From Synechococcus sp. PCC 7502 (GTDB lineage: Bacteria; Cyanobacteriota; Cyanobacteriia; Pseudanabaenales; Pseudanabaenaceae), in assembly GCF_000317085.1 (NCBI RefSeq), contig NC_019702.1:2324394-2388393 (forward strand): DNA of 64,000 bases, given 5' to 3'. Both the position numbers and the translations under genes were made by a program. Within the stretch, counting starts at the first letter, position 1. The number at the start of each line of letters is the position of its first letter. This document shows positions 1 through 9,162 of the stretch, in pieces. The notes under the pieces are model-generated. The model was not told where the DNA came from, ran no database searches, and saw only the letters and a program-made list of their open reading frames with translations.

Positions 1-692
1 TGATGGGGCGATCGCCTGTACAGTTATTTCTCATGGGGGAAAATCGGTGGCTTAATCTTAAAACATGGGAACAGGAACCCGAATATCAGAATTTTTACCT
101 AGATTCTAATAGCAAGATTACTACAAATACTTCTGATTTATTACCTTCATCTCTTCCTGATATTTATATATACGATCCGCGCATTCCTACCCCTAGTACT
201 AGCTACGGAGCATACGATCAATCTGCAATTAATCAGCGATCAGATGTCCTAACCTATAGCAGTCCGCCTTTAACCGCAAACTTAAGAATCACTGGAATAG
301 CAGAATTTATTCTGTATGCAGAAACCTCTGCCCCTGATACTGATTGGGTTGTGAGGTTGTTGGATATTTATCCCGATGGTCGTCAGATGCTGGTAACAAT
401 GGGAGTAATCAGGGCAAAATTCCGGAATGCCTTTAAGCAAACAGAGATACTGGAGCCAGAGATAGTTTTAGAATACAAAATTAAACTTCGTCCCACCTGT
501 CATAGCTTTGAATTAGGGCATCGTCTTGGTATAGCGATCGCCTCGGCGGCTTTTCCATTAATTGAGAGACATACCAATACGGCAAAATCCCCATCTACTT
601 GTACAGTTAGCGAGTTTTTTGAGGCAACCCAACAGATTTATCACGATCAACAATTTCCCTCCCACCTTAAGCTGCCATTATTAAAACTCTGA
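1..692 (+). CDS. CocE/NonD-type hydrolase, C-terminal part (5' end outside window)
   Basis: The frame is open to the window edge, so the Met at base 3 is probably internal. The visible 229 residues look like the beta-sandwich C-terminal domain of X-Pro dipeptidyl-peptidase/CocE-type hydrolases (PepX_C). They include a short YDPR-P segment (IYDPRIPTP), a run TADTDWVVRLLDIYPDGR-like (here APDTDWVVRLLDIYPDG), and a late ELGHRLGIAIASAAFP segment, all typical of that domain. The catalytic alpha/beta-hydrolase domain would lie upstream, outside the window, so activity cannot be judged. It is followed by about 150 bp with no gene before the restriction-modification gene. Confidence 0.75.
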   Translation, partial: MGRSPVQLFLMGENRWLNLKTWEQEPEYQNFYLDSNSKITTNTSDLLPSSLPDIYIYDPRIPTPSTSYGAYDQSAINQRSDVLTYSSPPLTANLRITGIAEFILYAETSAPDTDWVVRLLDIYPDGRQMLVTMGVIRAKFRNAFKQTEILEPEIVLEYKIKLRPTCHSFELGHRLGIAIASAAFPLIERHTNTAKSPSTCTVSEFFEATQQIYHDQQFPSHLKLPLLKL

Positions 693-845
693 GCTAGGAA
701 CTATTAGGGTTTTTGATCGTGTTCAGAAAAAAAGGGTCGTAGCGATCGCCTTTTGCTTGGTGACAGGTTTATGAGTATGGCGATCACTGGCTGTGAAATT
801 AGGCATAATGGGGTTAGCCGACAATTTCACTAGACGTAAAGTTTC

Positions 846-3800
846 ATGATCGTCAATAAGCTCGAACTAAAGCAAGTATTAAATAAGACGTATTCAAAAA
901 TGAAGCCTGATGCTGAGAATATTCAGGGATTTAAGGCTAATTTGGATCGGATGCTTGCTTTGTGTGACAGCAAAAAGGATGAAGAGTTTAATAAAAATTT
1001 ACTGAGTGATTTTCTAAAAAAGAGCTTTTATGGCGATCGCTATTTTATTAATACGAAGGAAAATAGCGATCTAGTGATTCACAATGGCAAGGGGGTAGAT
1101 AGTGCGGTTGGGGTGATCTTTGAGACAAAGAAGCCAACTAAAACTAATAGTGTGGAGATGCCGAGGGTAGATAATCTCAATCGCAAGGCTTTTCAGCAGT
1201 TGGTTTTATATTTTTTGCGAGAGAGGGTGGCGCATGGCAATGTTGCGGTGAAGCATTTGGTGGTGACGAATATTTATGAGTGGTTTATTTTTGATGCGAA
1301 GATTTTTGAGGAGTTGTTTTTTGGTGATAAGGAGTTAGTTAAGAATTTTCAGGATTTTGGAGAGGGGCGGCTGAGTGGGACAAAGACGGACTTTTTTTAT
1401 AAGCAGATTTCGGAACCTGCGATCGCTAAGGTAATTGATCGCATTAAGTTCACGCATTTTGATTTGCGCGATCTTGAGAATCTAGATTTGACTGATCTTT
1501 ACAAGACTCTTTCTCCTGAGCATTTGTTGAAATTGCCCTTTGCTAATGACAGTAATAGTTTAAATAAGCCTTTTTATAATGAGTTGCTTTATATCATTGG
1601 TTTGACGGAAACAAAGTCAGGGGGCAAGAAGTTAATTGGGCGGATGACGGAAAGCGATCGCCATGATGGTTCTTTGATTGAGAATGCGATTAGTCGTTTG
1701 GATAGTTTGGATAAGATTTCGCAGTTAAAGAAGCCTGAAGAATTCGGGGATAGTTACGAAGAGAGGCTTTTTAATGTGGCGCTACGGCTGTCGATTAATC
1801 CAATTAATCGGATTTTGTTCTTGAAGTTATTGGAGGCGCAGTTAATTAAGTATCATCAAGGCGATCGCGATTTTGCCTTTCTGAATCTAGCCAAGGTGCA
1901 GAACTATGATGATCTGGATAGTTTGTTTTTTGATGTGTTGGCAAGGGAGCAGGACAAGCGCGAGGCAAAGGTTAAGGCAGCTTTTGCGAATGTGCCTTAT
2001 TTGAATAGTTCGCTGTTTGAGCCGACGGAGACGGAGCAGCAAACGATTGTAATTAGCAATCTCAAGGATCGGGATTTACCAATTTTTAGCGGGACGGTGC
2101 TGAAGGATGGTAATGGGAATAGGCGATCGGGTGAGTTGAATGCTTTGGCTTATTTGTTTGAGTTTTTGGATGCTTATAAGTTCGATCGCGATGAGTTGGA
2201 GGATACGCAGGAAGATAGTGAGAAGTTGATTAATGCTTCGGTGTTGGGGTTGATTTTTGAGAAGATTAATGGCTATAAGGATGGTTCTTTTTATACGCCG
2301 AGTTTCATTACGATGTATATGTGTCGGGAGACGATACGGCGGGCGGTGGTGCAGAAGTTTAGTGAGGTGAAGGGCTGGAATTGTCAGAGTCTTGATGATT
2401 TGCATGAACGGATTGAGGATAAAAAAGAGGCGAATGCAATTATCAACAGTCTCAAGATTTGCGATCCTGCGGTGGGTTCGGGGCATTTCTTGGTTTCGGC
2501 TTTGAATGAGGTGATTGCGATTAAGAGTGAGTTACGAGTTTTATTGGATAGGTCTGGTAAGTCGTTAAAAGATTATCGGGTGGAAGTGCGGAATGATAAG
2601 TTATTGGTTTACGATGATGAAGGGAAGTTGTTTGCTTATCATCCGAATAATGCTGAGAAGCAGCGCGTGCAGGAGGCTCTATTTCATGCGAAGCAGACAA
2701 TTATTGAGAGTTGTTTGTTTGGGGTGGATATTAATCCTAATTCGGTGACGATTTGCCGTTTGCGGTTGTGGATTGAGCTTTTGAAAAATGCTTACTACAG
2801 GGCAGATGGAAATCTCGAAACTTTGCCGAATATCGACATTAATATCAAGTGTGGGAATTCTTTGATTAGTCGATTTGGGTTGGATGTGGATGTGAAGCAG
2901 GTTTTGAAGAAGCAGAAGTTTAGTATTGAGCAGTATCGTGGTGCGGTGCAGACTTATCGCAGTGCGGAAAGTAAGGCGCAAAAGCGAGAAATGGAAAGTC
3001 TGATTGCAAAGATTAAGGCTGGTTTTAGTTCGAGTTTGTTGGCTGGCGATCCTAAGAAGGTGAAGTTACGGCAGTTGCAAGCGGAGCTTTATAGTGTCGA
3101 AAATCAGATGTTGTTATTGGAGGAGACTAAGGCGGAAGCTAAGGCAAGAGAGAAGAAGGTTAATAAGTTAAATAATGAGATTGATAAGTTAACTGCGGAG
3201 ATTGAGGATATTGAAAGCGGTCGGTTGTATGAGAATGCTTTGGAATGGCGGTTTGAGTTTCCTGAAGTTTTAAATGATCAGGGTGATTTTGTTGGGTTTG
3301 ATGTTGTGATTGGTAATCCTCCTTACGGAGTCAACTTTAATAGAAAAACAGGAAAGCCATACGAGAGTAATTATCAAACTTTTAATTGGCGTGGTGAAAG
3401 TTATACTCTTTTTACAGAACAAGCAGTTAATCTACTAAACAAGCATGGTTATCTTAGCTTTATCATTCCAGATACTCTATTAAATTTAGAGTTTACAGAA
3501 TCTCTTAGAAATTATTTATTAAATAACACCTTTATAAATGAAGTTGATTTGTTGCCTTCAAATGTTTTTGCAGACGCTACCGTAGATACAATACTTTTAT
3601 TTTGTCAAAGCAAAAAATTGCAAAATAAAGAGAAGACAAGTGAAGTGTTGGTAAAAGTTTTTAACAAAAAGAATTTAATTGACAATCTAGATAATCCTGA
3701 AAGACGATTTAATATTTCAACTAATATTTGGATTGAACAAAATTCTTTCAATGTACAAAGTGATCAAAAGGAACTTGCCATAATTCAAAGAATAGATGCT

Positions 3801-4487
3801 CAGTTTTCTCAACTAGAAAGTTATTCTGAGATATTTTATGGAATTAAAGTTTATCAAGTTGGCAAAGGAAAACCGCCACAGTCAGAAGAAATAAGAAATA
3901 CAAAGCCATTTACATCGAATGTAAAAAAAAGTGAAAATTGGCTACCCTTTTTTGACGGTAAACATATAGGTTACTATCAACTGCTATGGAATCAAGACAA
4001 TTGGCTGCATTATGGAAATTGGTTAGCAGAGCCTAGAAGTCCTGAAAAATTTGAAGATGAAAAAATTCTTATCCGTAAGATAACTGGCAAGACACTAATT
4101 TGTCATTACATTCCATATACTTCTTACTGCAATACATTACTTTTTGTCTTAAAACTAAAACCTAAACAAGCCAAAATTTCTTATAAAGCGTTATTAGGTG
4201 TAATCAATTCAGGATTTATCGGCTGGTACTTTAGGAAGAAATTTCAAATCAGTGATGAAGACACATTTCCTCAAATTATGATTCGAGATATTCTTCAGTT
4301 TTCTATTCCAAATGAAAATAATACCATCACTAGAAAAATCGAAGAAATTGTTGACAAAATTCTCACTGCTAAAAAAGGCGATCCTTATGCTGATGCGAGC
4401 GAATTAGAAAAGGAGTGCGACAATTTAGTTTATCAACTTTATGGGTTGACAGAAGAAGAGATTAAAATAGTAGAAGGAGAGAGGTGA
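846..4487 (+). CDS. Single-chain restriction-modification protein (Eco57I/type IIG-like N6-adenine methylase with nuclease domain)
   Basis: The 1213-residue protein combines an N-terminal PD-(D/E)xK-like nuclease motif (D75 and E93-T-K95 in the segment GVIFETKKP) with an N6-adenine methyltransferase core. Motif I is DPAVGSGHF (from D540) and motif IV is NPPYG (from N824). A coiled-coil-like Lys/Glu stretch lies near residues 715-790, and the region after about 850 is a probable target-recognition part. By family knowledge such proteins bind one DNA site, methylate adenine and cleave unmodified DNA. No separate specificity subunit is nearby. Base use changes sharply after the NPPY motif: the first two-thirds is G/T-rich and the last third A-rich. 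The frame is intact. Confidence 0.88.
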   Translation: MIVNKLELKQVLNKTYSKMKPDAENIQGFKANLDRMLALCDSKKDEEFNKNLLSDFLKKSFYGDRYFINTKENSDLVIHNGKGVDSAVGVIFETKKPTKTNSVEMPRVDNLNRKAFQQLVLYFLRERVAHGNVAVKHLVVTNIYEWFIFDAKIFEELFFGDKELVKNFQDFGEGRLSGTKTDFFYKQISEPAIAKVIDRIKFTHFDLRDLENLDLTDLYKTLSPEHLLKLPFANDSNSLNKPFYNELLYIIGLTETKSGGKKLIGRMTESDRHDGSLIENAISRLDSLDKISQLKKPEEFGDSYEERLFNVALRLSINPINRILFLKLLEAQLIKYHQGDRDFAFLNLAKVQNYDDLDSLFFDVLAREQDKREAKVKAAFANVPYLNSSLFEPTETEQQTIVISNLKDRDLPIFSGTVLKDGNGNRRSGELNALAYLFEFLDAYKFDRDELEDTQEDSEKLINASVLGLIFEKINGYKDGSFYTPSFITMYMCRETIRRAVVQKFSEVKGWNCQSLDDLHERIEDKKEANAIINSLKICDPAVGSGHFLVSALNEVIAIKSELRVLLDRSGKSLKDYRVEVRNDKLLVYDDEGKLFAYHPNNAEKQRVQEALFHAKQTIIESCLFGVDINPNSVTICRLRLWIELLKNAYYRADGNLETLPNIDINIKCGNSLISRFGLDVDVKQVLKKQKFSIEQYRGAVQTYRSAESKAQKREMESLIAKIKAGFSSSLLAGDPKKVKLRQLQAELYSVENQMLLLEETKAEAKAREKKVNKLNNEIDKLTAEIEDIESGRLYENALEWRFEFPEVLNDQGDFVGFDVVIGNPPYGVNFNRKTGKPYESNYQTFNWRGESYTLFTEQAVNLLNKHGYLSFIIPDTLLNLEFTESLRNYLLNNTFINEVDLLPSNVFADATVDTILLFCQSKKLQNKEKTSEVLVKVFNKKNLIDNLDNPERRFNISTNIWIEQNSFNVQSDQKELAIIQRIDAQFSQLESYSEIFYGIKVYQVGKGKPPQSEEIRNTKPFTSNVKKSENWLPFFDGKHIGYYQLLWNQDNWLHYGNWLAEPRSPEKFEDEKILIRKITGKTLICHYIPYTSYCNTLLFVLKLKPKQAKISYKALLGVINSGFIGWYFRKKFQISDEDTFPQIMIRDILQFSIPNENNTITRKIEEIVDKILTAKKGDPYADASELEKECDNLVYQLYGLTEEEIKIVEGER

Positions 4488-4549
4488 AAATGAAAAAGGT
4501 AAGGTATAGATTTTTGTAAAAATGTTTAGCTTGTATAAGGAAATAGATT

Positions 4550-4792
4550 ATGAAAAAAAGTATTCTAAATGATGTAATTACCATCGACAACGAAATCCAA
4601 CATGGTAAACCCGTATTAAAAGGAACTCGCCTTCCGATCTCCGTGATTATCGGCTCCCTTGCTGGTGGCATGACCTATGAAGAAGTCATCCAAGAATACG
4701 CAGTTACCCGTGAACAGATTCTTGCATCACTTGCTTACTTCTCCGAGCTTCTAAACTATGAGACAGTCTATTCAATGGAGAAAGTAGGTTGA
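4550..4792 (+). CDS. DUF433 family antitoxin-like protein
   Basis: This 80-residue protein carries the DUF433 signature: an HGKPVLKGTRLPIS segment followed by IIGSLAGGMTYEEVIQEY and a helix-turn-helix-like VTREQILASLAYF. DUF433 proteins are usually the DNA-binding antitoxin beside a PIN-like DUF5615 toxin, which is the next gene here. The stop overlaps the next start by four bases (TTGA), so the two are translationally coupled. An AAGGA ribosome-binding site lies nine bases before the ATG. It follows the restriction-modification gene by 62 bp in the same direction. Confidence 0.9.
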   Translation: MKKSILNDVITIDNEIQHGKPVLKGTRLPISVIIGSLAGGMTYEEVIQEYAVTREQILASLAYFSELLNYETVYSMEKVG

Positions 4793-5154
4793 AATTACGC
4801 TTTCTAATTGACGAAGACTGCCCATTAAGTTTAGAAACTTTGCTCAAAGACAAAGGACATGATGTCATTCACGTCAAAACATCTGGACATAGTGGCACAA
4901 AAGATCCTGAGATATTTATATTTGCCCAAAAAGAACAAAGAATAATCATCAGCCGAGATCTAGGATGGTCAAATATCAAAAACTATCCACCAAATACTCA
5001 TTGTGGCTTAATTATTTTAAGATTTCCCTTTGAAGCGATCTCCATAGAAATTCGACAAGCATTAGAACGATTTATTGATCAAGTTAATTTGTCCGAAATA
5101 ATTGGCGCAACTGTAATTGTCGATCAAAATAAATTCAGAATTAGAAAAAGGTAA
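4789..5154 (+). CDS. DUF5615 PIN-like toxin
   Basis: This 121-residue protein starts with TTG inside the stop region of the DUF433 gene. It has the acidic N-terminal motif FLIDEDCP (D8, E9, D10), a central SGTKDPEIF, and IIISRDLGWSN, which match the PIN-like DUF5615 (Mut7-C-type) fold, where the conserved acids are expected to bind metal. By family knowledge it is the toxic, probably RNA-cleaving, partner of the upstream antitoxin. Both frames are intact, so the module may be active. Confidence 0.88.
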   Translation: MKLRFLIDEDCPLSLETLLKDKGHDVIHVKTSGHSGTKDPEIFIFAQKEQRIIISRDLGWSNIKNYPPNTHCGLIILRFPFEAISIEIRQALERFIDQVNLSEIIGATVIVDQNKFRIRKR

Positions 5155-5160
5155 ACATTA

Positions 5161-5193
5161 ATCCTAATGCTGATATAAGCTAATTAGAAAAGG
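5161..5193 (+). repeat. Short direct repeat of the restriction-modification gene 3' end
   Basis: These 33 bases match 4381-4413 inside the restriction-modification gene at 28 of 33 positions. The first copy codes for residues near 1179-1189; the second is non-coding and lies just after the toxin gene. The toxin-antitoxin pair is therefore bracketed by two copies of the host gene's tail. The match was read by eye. Confidence 0.6.
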
Positions 5194-5277
5194 CGATCGC
5201 TATCTAATTGAGAGGGAAACAACAAATAGCCATTCACCCCATCACCTATAATCAAAAGCAGAATACAAATAAAATAA

Positions 5278-6864
5278 ATGTCAGAATTAGCCCAAGAAGT
5301 CGATCGCCGTCGCACCTTTGCCATTATTTCTCACCCTGATGCTGGGAAAACTACTTTAACAGAAAAGTTATTACTGTACGGGGGAGCCATTCACCTTGCT
5401 GGGGCGGTTAAAGCCCGTGCTTCCCAACGTCACGTAACCTCTGACTGGATGGAATTAGAGCAACAACGGGGAATTTCGATCACATCTACGGTACTGCAAT
5501 TTTCCTATATGGATTGTTGTGTCAATTTATTAGATACCCCCGGACACAAGGACTTTAGTGAGGATACCTATAGAACCTTGGCGGCGGCGGATAATGCCGT
5601 GATGTTGGTGGATGCAGCGAAGGGCTTAGAAACTCAGACTCGGAAATTATTTGAAGTTTGCAAATTGCGATCGCTCCCCATTTTTACGTTTATTAATAAG
5701 CTGGATCGACCTACCCGTGAGCCATTAGAACTGCTAGACGAGATTGAGAAAGAATTAGGCTTAATTCCCTATGCGATGAACTGGCCCATTGGTACTGGCG
5801 ATCGCTTTCGGGGTGTGTTTGATCGGTCTAGTCGGACGGTGCATTTATTTAAACGCAGTGGGCATGGACAACGGGAAGCGGATGTGGAAATTATGTTGCT
5901 TGACGATCCCCGCCTACCTCAAATTATCGATCCCGATCTATATGCTCAGTTTTTAGAGGATTTAGAAGTCCTAGAGACTATGGGTGCAGAGTGGAATGAA
6001 GCGGCAATGCACGGCGGTAGTATGACTCCGATCTTTTTTGGGAGTGCCATGACTAATTTTGGCGTGGAGCTATTTCTTAAGGCATTTTTACAGCACGCTC
6101 TGAAACCTACGCCCCACGATAGTACTGTGGGTGAAATTGCGCCAACAGATGAAGAATTCTCCGCATTTGTCTTTAAGCTCCAAGCGAATATGGATCCGAA
6201 ACATCGCGATCGCATTGCCTTTGTGCGGGTATGTTCAGGTAAGTTTGAAAAAGATATGACCGTTAACCATGTGCGCAGTGGTAAAACTATCCGTCTATCC
6301 CATGCTCAAAAGCTGTTTGGACAGGATCGAGAAATTATTGCCGAGGCGTATGCTGGCGATGTAATTGGTTTAAATAATCCGGGGACTTTTGCGATCGGCG
6401 ATACGATTTGTGGTACCAAAAAATTCAAATTTGCAGGGATTCCTAGTTTCTCCCCTGAACTATTTGCCTATTTGCGATCGCCTGAACCATCAAAGTTTAA
6501 GCAATTTCGTAAGGGAGTTTCGGAATTAAAAGAAGAAGGTGCGATTCAGATTATGTATTCCGTCGATGATGCTAAGCGTGATCCAATTCTGGGTGCCGTT
6601 GGACAATTGCAGTTTGAGGTGGTGCAGTTCCGTTTACAAAGTGAGTATGGAGTAGAAACACTGCTTGATCCCCTACCTTATTCTGTGGCGCGTTGGGTCG
6701 AAGATGGTTGGGAGGCATTAGAAGAAACGGGCAGATTATTTAATACTTTAGTAGTTAAAGATAGCTTGGATCGTCCAGTTTTATTATTTAAGAATATTTG
6801 GAATCTGAATCAAGTGGAATCCGACCATCCTGAATTGAAATTAAAGGCGATCGCTCCAATTTAA
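5278..6864 (+). CDS. prfC: Peptide chain release factor 3
   Basis: This is a 528-residue translational GTPase of normal RF3 length. The G1 motif HPDAGKTT lies near residues 19-26, G3 is [11 protein letters not shown], and G4 is NKLD, followed by the EF-Tu-like domain II and the RF3-specific C-terminal domain with the [18 protein letters not shown] segment. By family knowledge RF3 removes RF1 and RF2 from the ribosome after termination, using GTP. The ATG at 5278 matches the expected N-terminus. It stands alone in its direction after the toxin-antitoxin pair. Confidence 0.97.
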   Translation: MSELAQEVDRRRTFAIISHPDAGKTTLTEKLLLYGGAIHLAGAVKARASQRHVTSDWMELEQQRGISITSTVLQFSYMDCCVNLLDTPGHKDFSEDTYRTLAAADNAVMLVDAAKGLETQTRKLFEVCKLRSLPIFTFINKLDRPTREPLELLDEIEKELGLIPYAMNWPIGTGDRFRGVFDRSSRTVHLFKRSGHGQREADVEIMLLDDPRLPQIIDPDLYAQFLEDLEVLETMGAEWNEAAMHGGSMTPIFFGSAMTNFGVELFLKAFLQHALKPTPHDSTVGEIAPTDEEFSAFVFKLQANMDPKHRDRIAFVRVCSGKFEKDMTVNHVRSGKTIRLSHAQKLFGQDREIIAEAYAGDVIGLNNPGTFAIGDTICGTKKFKFAGIPSFSPELFAYLRSPEPSKFKQFRKGVSELKEEGAIQIMYSVDDAKRDPILGAVGQLQFEVVQFRLQSEYGVETLLDPLPYSVARWVEDGWEALEETGRLFNTLVVKDSLDRPVLLFKNIWNLNQVESDHPELKLKAIAPI

Positions 6865-6907
6865 GTCAATATCCATTAATACCTACCTAGTGATCAAGTC
6901 CCTAAAA

Positions 6908-7480
6908 ATGAGTAAGCCAAAAAGAAACTCTACAACATTATCTAAACCATCTGGGTTTGGTGCGTTAAAATCCACTGCAATTATTAAGGCAGATACAACC
7001 GAGCCGAAAATTGTTAAGCAAGAGATTAAATTACCCCAAGATATTACTTTTGGTCATGCCATGCAGGGCATTCAGATGTCTATTGCTAATGAACTCATCA
7101 ATGAATCTACGGAAAAATTTGTCAAGTACACCCTAGAGCTTCAGGAACTGGCAATTAAAATTTCAGAAAAGAATCATACTACATCTAGTTCACATCAAAT
7201 TGTTGAATATATCGAAGCATTAATCATAATCAAATCTAAAGTAATGGCAATTCTATCTTGGGGTGGAACTATCGCTAATCTTGCTAACCATTTAGTAAGT
7301 AGTCTTGATGTTCAAGCGCCAAATGAACTACTAAATTCAGTTGCTCAAGCTTTAGAAGGTTTGATCACAATGTTTGATAGTGTGGTTAGTAGTATTCCTA
7401 ATATTTCTATTTTAGGGATAACTTTATTTCCAGATCAAAGACGGCGTTGCAGATATAGGTATGAAATATACAAACCTTAG
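6908..7480 (+). CDS. Unrecognised helical protein, 3' end altered by a MITE
   Basis: I do not recognise this family. The predicted protein has a basic, Ser/Thr-rich N-terminus (SKPKRNSTTLSKPSGFGALK), then mostly amphipathic helices. The ATG at 6908 is preferred over a GTG at 6890. The last 13 codons (from R-R-R-C-R) come from the 113-bp MITE that starts at 7442, so the original C-terminus is lost. Joining the flanks across the MITE gives an open frame that continues to a TAA near 7716, though that extension has an odd Leu/Ser-rich composition and may not be genuine protein. The gene lies just downstream of prfC. Confidence 0.6.
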   Translation: MSKPKRNSTTLSKPSGFGALKSTAIIKADTTEPKIVKQEIKLPQDITFGHAMQGIQMSIANELINESTEKFVKYTLELQELAIKISEKNHTTSSSHQIVEYIEALIIIKSKVMAILSWGGTIANLANHLVSSLDVQAPNELLNSVAQALEGLITMFDSVVSSIPNISILGITLFPDQRRRCRYRYEIYKP

Positions 7481-7554
7481 AAATTAAAGCTTATGCTGGA
7501 TATTATTCCTAGCCTTTAAAAAATATTTGGTTCATACTAAACTCTGCAACGCCG
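7442..7554 (+). mobile_element. 113-bp MITE, copy 1
   Basis: The element begins CGGCGTTGCAGA and ends with its exact inverse, TCTGCAACGCCG, giving 12-bp perfect terminal inverted repeats that continue imperfectly for about another 12 bases. It carries no transposase. The reverse complement of 11132-11244 matches it at 111 of 113 positions. A short outward frame beginning MVHTKLCNA starts inside the element and runs into the flank. The flanks suggest a 2-bp (GA) target duplication, but this is not certain. Confidence 0.85.
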
Positions 7555-7764
7555 GATTACTTAAAATCTCAACTCATAAATCCTTCTATTCCTATGAATC
7601 TTGCCTAAGTCCTAACTTAATCATTTTGCACTTAAGGCTAAACTTTACTTTAATGCGATTAGAGCTAGTTTCTCTCAACTTCAAAAATTCTCTCTTCCTT
7701 CTGCGTAACATCAGCTAATAATATTTTTTCTTTACTAAGTATAAATGCTTTATTAAATGGGTTC

Positions 7765-7917
7765 TTAGACCTGTCGCCCTATTAAAAGATTGTATGCAAT
7801 GCCAACTACTGCCAAAACCAACAATAGATGGATTAAGCCCCCACCAAGATGAATTGAAAATCTCAAAATCCAGAGGATTAATAGTACGCCAACACCAGTC
7901 CAGATCAGATTTAACAT
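7765..7917 (-). CDS. Small membrane protein, Lmo0937 family
   Basis: This 50-residue protein starts MLNLIWTGVGVLLILWILRF and ends with a second hydrophobic stretch around LLLVLAVVGIAYNLL. It has the conserved HLGGGLIHLLL centre of the Lmo0937-type small membrane proteins. I chose the ATG at 7917 over the TTG at 7953 because an AGAGGA ribosome-binding site sits seven bases before it. Two membrane spans are predicted. The function is not established; relatives are often stress-associated, as is the nearby CsbD-type gene. Confidence 0.8.
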   Translation of the reverse strand: MLNLIWTGVGVLLILWILRFSIHLGGGLIHLLLVLAVVGIAYNLLIGRQV

Positions 7918-7990
7918 ATTTTTTCCTCTATTTAGAGTTACAAAGAATTCCAAAGAACCACAGTGATGGCAGTTTCGCTATCTACAAATC

Positions 7991-8795
7991 ATGGTAGTGA
8001 TCAAGAGGGCATGATAGATAAAAAAAGGGGTAAAACAAAATAGAAGTAACTATGGAAGTAAAATGTCCTTACTGTGAAAGTGACCAGATAGTTAAGAATG
8101 GCATAACCCGTCACAAAAAACAAAACTACAAATGTAAAAAGTGTAATCGTCAATTTGTGATTAATCCCAAAAACCAGCCAATAGCTGAATCCACAATTAA
8201 ATTAGTCGATAATCTGCTGCTAGAACGTATATCCATGCGAGGGATTAAGCGTGTTGCCAAGGTGTCATTACAGTGGTTACAGAGTTATGTAAATGGTAAG
8301 TCTGTCAGTGTAGAGCCGCAAGTTAAGGTAATCCCTAAAAAAAAGCACGCCTGACCATTGAGTGCGATGAACTATGGTCATTTGTAGGGGATAAAAAATG
8401 TAAGGTATGGATTTGGTTAGCAATTGACCGAAATACTAGAGAAATTGTTGGAGTGTTTGTTGGTAGTCGAGACCAAGAAGCAGCCTTGGGTTTATGGCAA
8501 TCTTTACCAACCGTTTATCGACAATGGGCTGTTTGTTATACTGACTTCTGGCAAGCTTATAGCTGTATTTTACCTAAAAAACGCCATAAGGCTGTGGGCA
8601 AAGAGTCTGGATAGACTAATCATATTGAAAGGTTCAATTGTACTTTAAGGCAAAGAATTTCTCGCCTTGTTAGAAAAACTCTTTCTTTTTCTAAGAAATT
8701 AGAAAATCATATCGGTGCTATTTGGATATTTATCCATCACTACAATTCTGAAATTCACTCTAAGTTCTGCATCATGCCCTCTTGATCACTACCAT
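7991..8795 (+). mobile_element. IS1-family insertion sequence (decayed)
   Basis: The 805-bp element has perfect 25-bp terminal inverted repeats (7991-8015 and 8771-8795, reading inward from ATGGTAGTGATCAAGAGGGC). It contains an InsA-like frame followed by an InsB'-like frame in the -1 register. It is inserted in the last codons of phhB: joining the flanks at the shared AATC restores the stop codon of that gene. Assigning the outer two bases (AT) to the element or to the target duplication is ambiguous. Confidence 0.88.
8052..8785 (+). pseudogene. IS1-family transposase InsA-InsB', nonsense-mutated
   Basis: The first frame (8052-8354, 100 residues) is InsA-like, with a zinc-ribbon CPYCESDQ...CKKCNRQF and a helix-turn-helix. 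An eight-A run at 8337-8344 is a plausible -1 slippage site. The -1 frame then continues with the DDE-type catalytic part (IECDELWSFVG, CYTDFWQAY, TNHIERFN, HHYN). A TAG at 8612-8614 falls between KESG and TNHIERFN, where the family normally has Gln. The catalytic half is therefore interrupted and this copy is probably unable to move by itself. Confidence 0.88.
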
Positions 8796-9072
8796 AATCA
8801 TTAATTTTTTGTGCCAACTCAATATCTAGACTGCTAATTCCATTGACATCGTGGGTAGCAAGATCAATCGTGACGAGGTTATAGGCATTAAAAAATTCGG
8901 GATGGTGATCCATTTTATCGGCAACAAAAGCGACTTTCATCATAAAGGCAAGACATCCACAAAGCCCTTAAACTTGAAAGCTCTATTTAACTTCCCATTA
9001 ACTAGTTTCCAATCAGGTAATTGGACGGATCGCTGCGGTCACTTCTTGATCTGTTAATCTGGCTTTAGGCAT
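8796..9072 (-). pseudogene. phhB: Pterin-4a-carbinolamine dehydratase, frameshifted and IS-interrupted
   Basis: Read from the ATG at 9072, three frames together give a typical PCD sequence. It starts MPKARLTDQEVTAAI, then in another frame has LPDWKLVNGKLNRAFKFKGF, then in a third AFMMKVAFVADKMDHHPEFF and THDVNGISSLDIELAQKIND. At least two indels are needed, near 9020-9035 and near 8950. The IS1-type element sits in the final codons. The enzyme normally recycles pterin cofactor, and related proteins occur in many cyanobacteria. This copy appears inactive. Confidence 0.85.
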
Positions 9073-9103
9073 AAGAAGCAAAAATAATAGGATGATATTA
9101 AAT

Positions 9104-9129
9104 TAGGGGTAATTTATAAATTACCCCTA
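9104..9129. repeat. Perfect 26-bp palindrome
   Basis: The sequence from TAGGGG to CCCCTA around a central AATTTATAAATT is its own reverse complement over 26 bases. It lies between the 3' end of the csbD-like gene and the 5' end of phhB, both on the minus strand. It could be a hairpin terminator for the csbD-like gene, although no clear T-run follows, or an operator for phhB. Confidence 0.7.
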
Positions 9130-9162
9130 TAGTCAATCGCTAGAAATAAAAGAGATCAATCT

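Noticed and set aside
2076-2981. Two minus-strand frames of 136 and 100 residues inside the restriction-modification gene
   Set aside because: They are mirror frames of a well-supported gene, rich in Ile, Leu, Arg and His, with no motifs.
7527-7718. 63-residue plus-strand frame starting MVHTKLCNA
   Set aside because: The first nine codons are MITE sequence, and the rest has an unusual Leu/Ser-rich composition with no family match. It is not listed as a gene.
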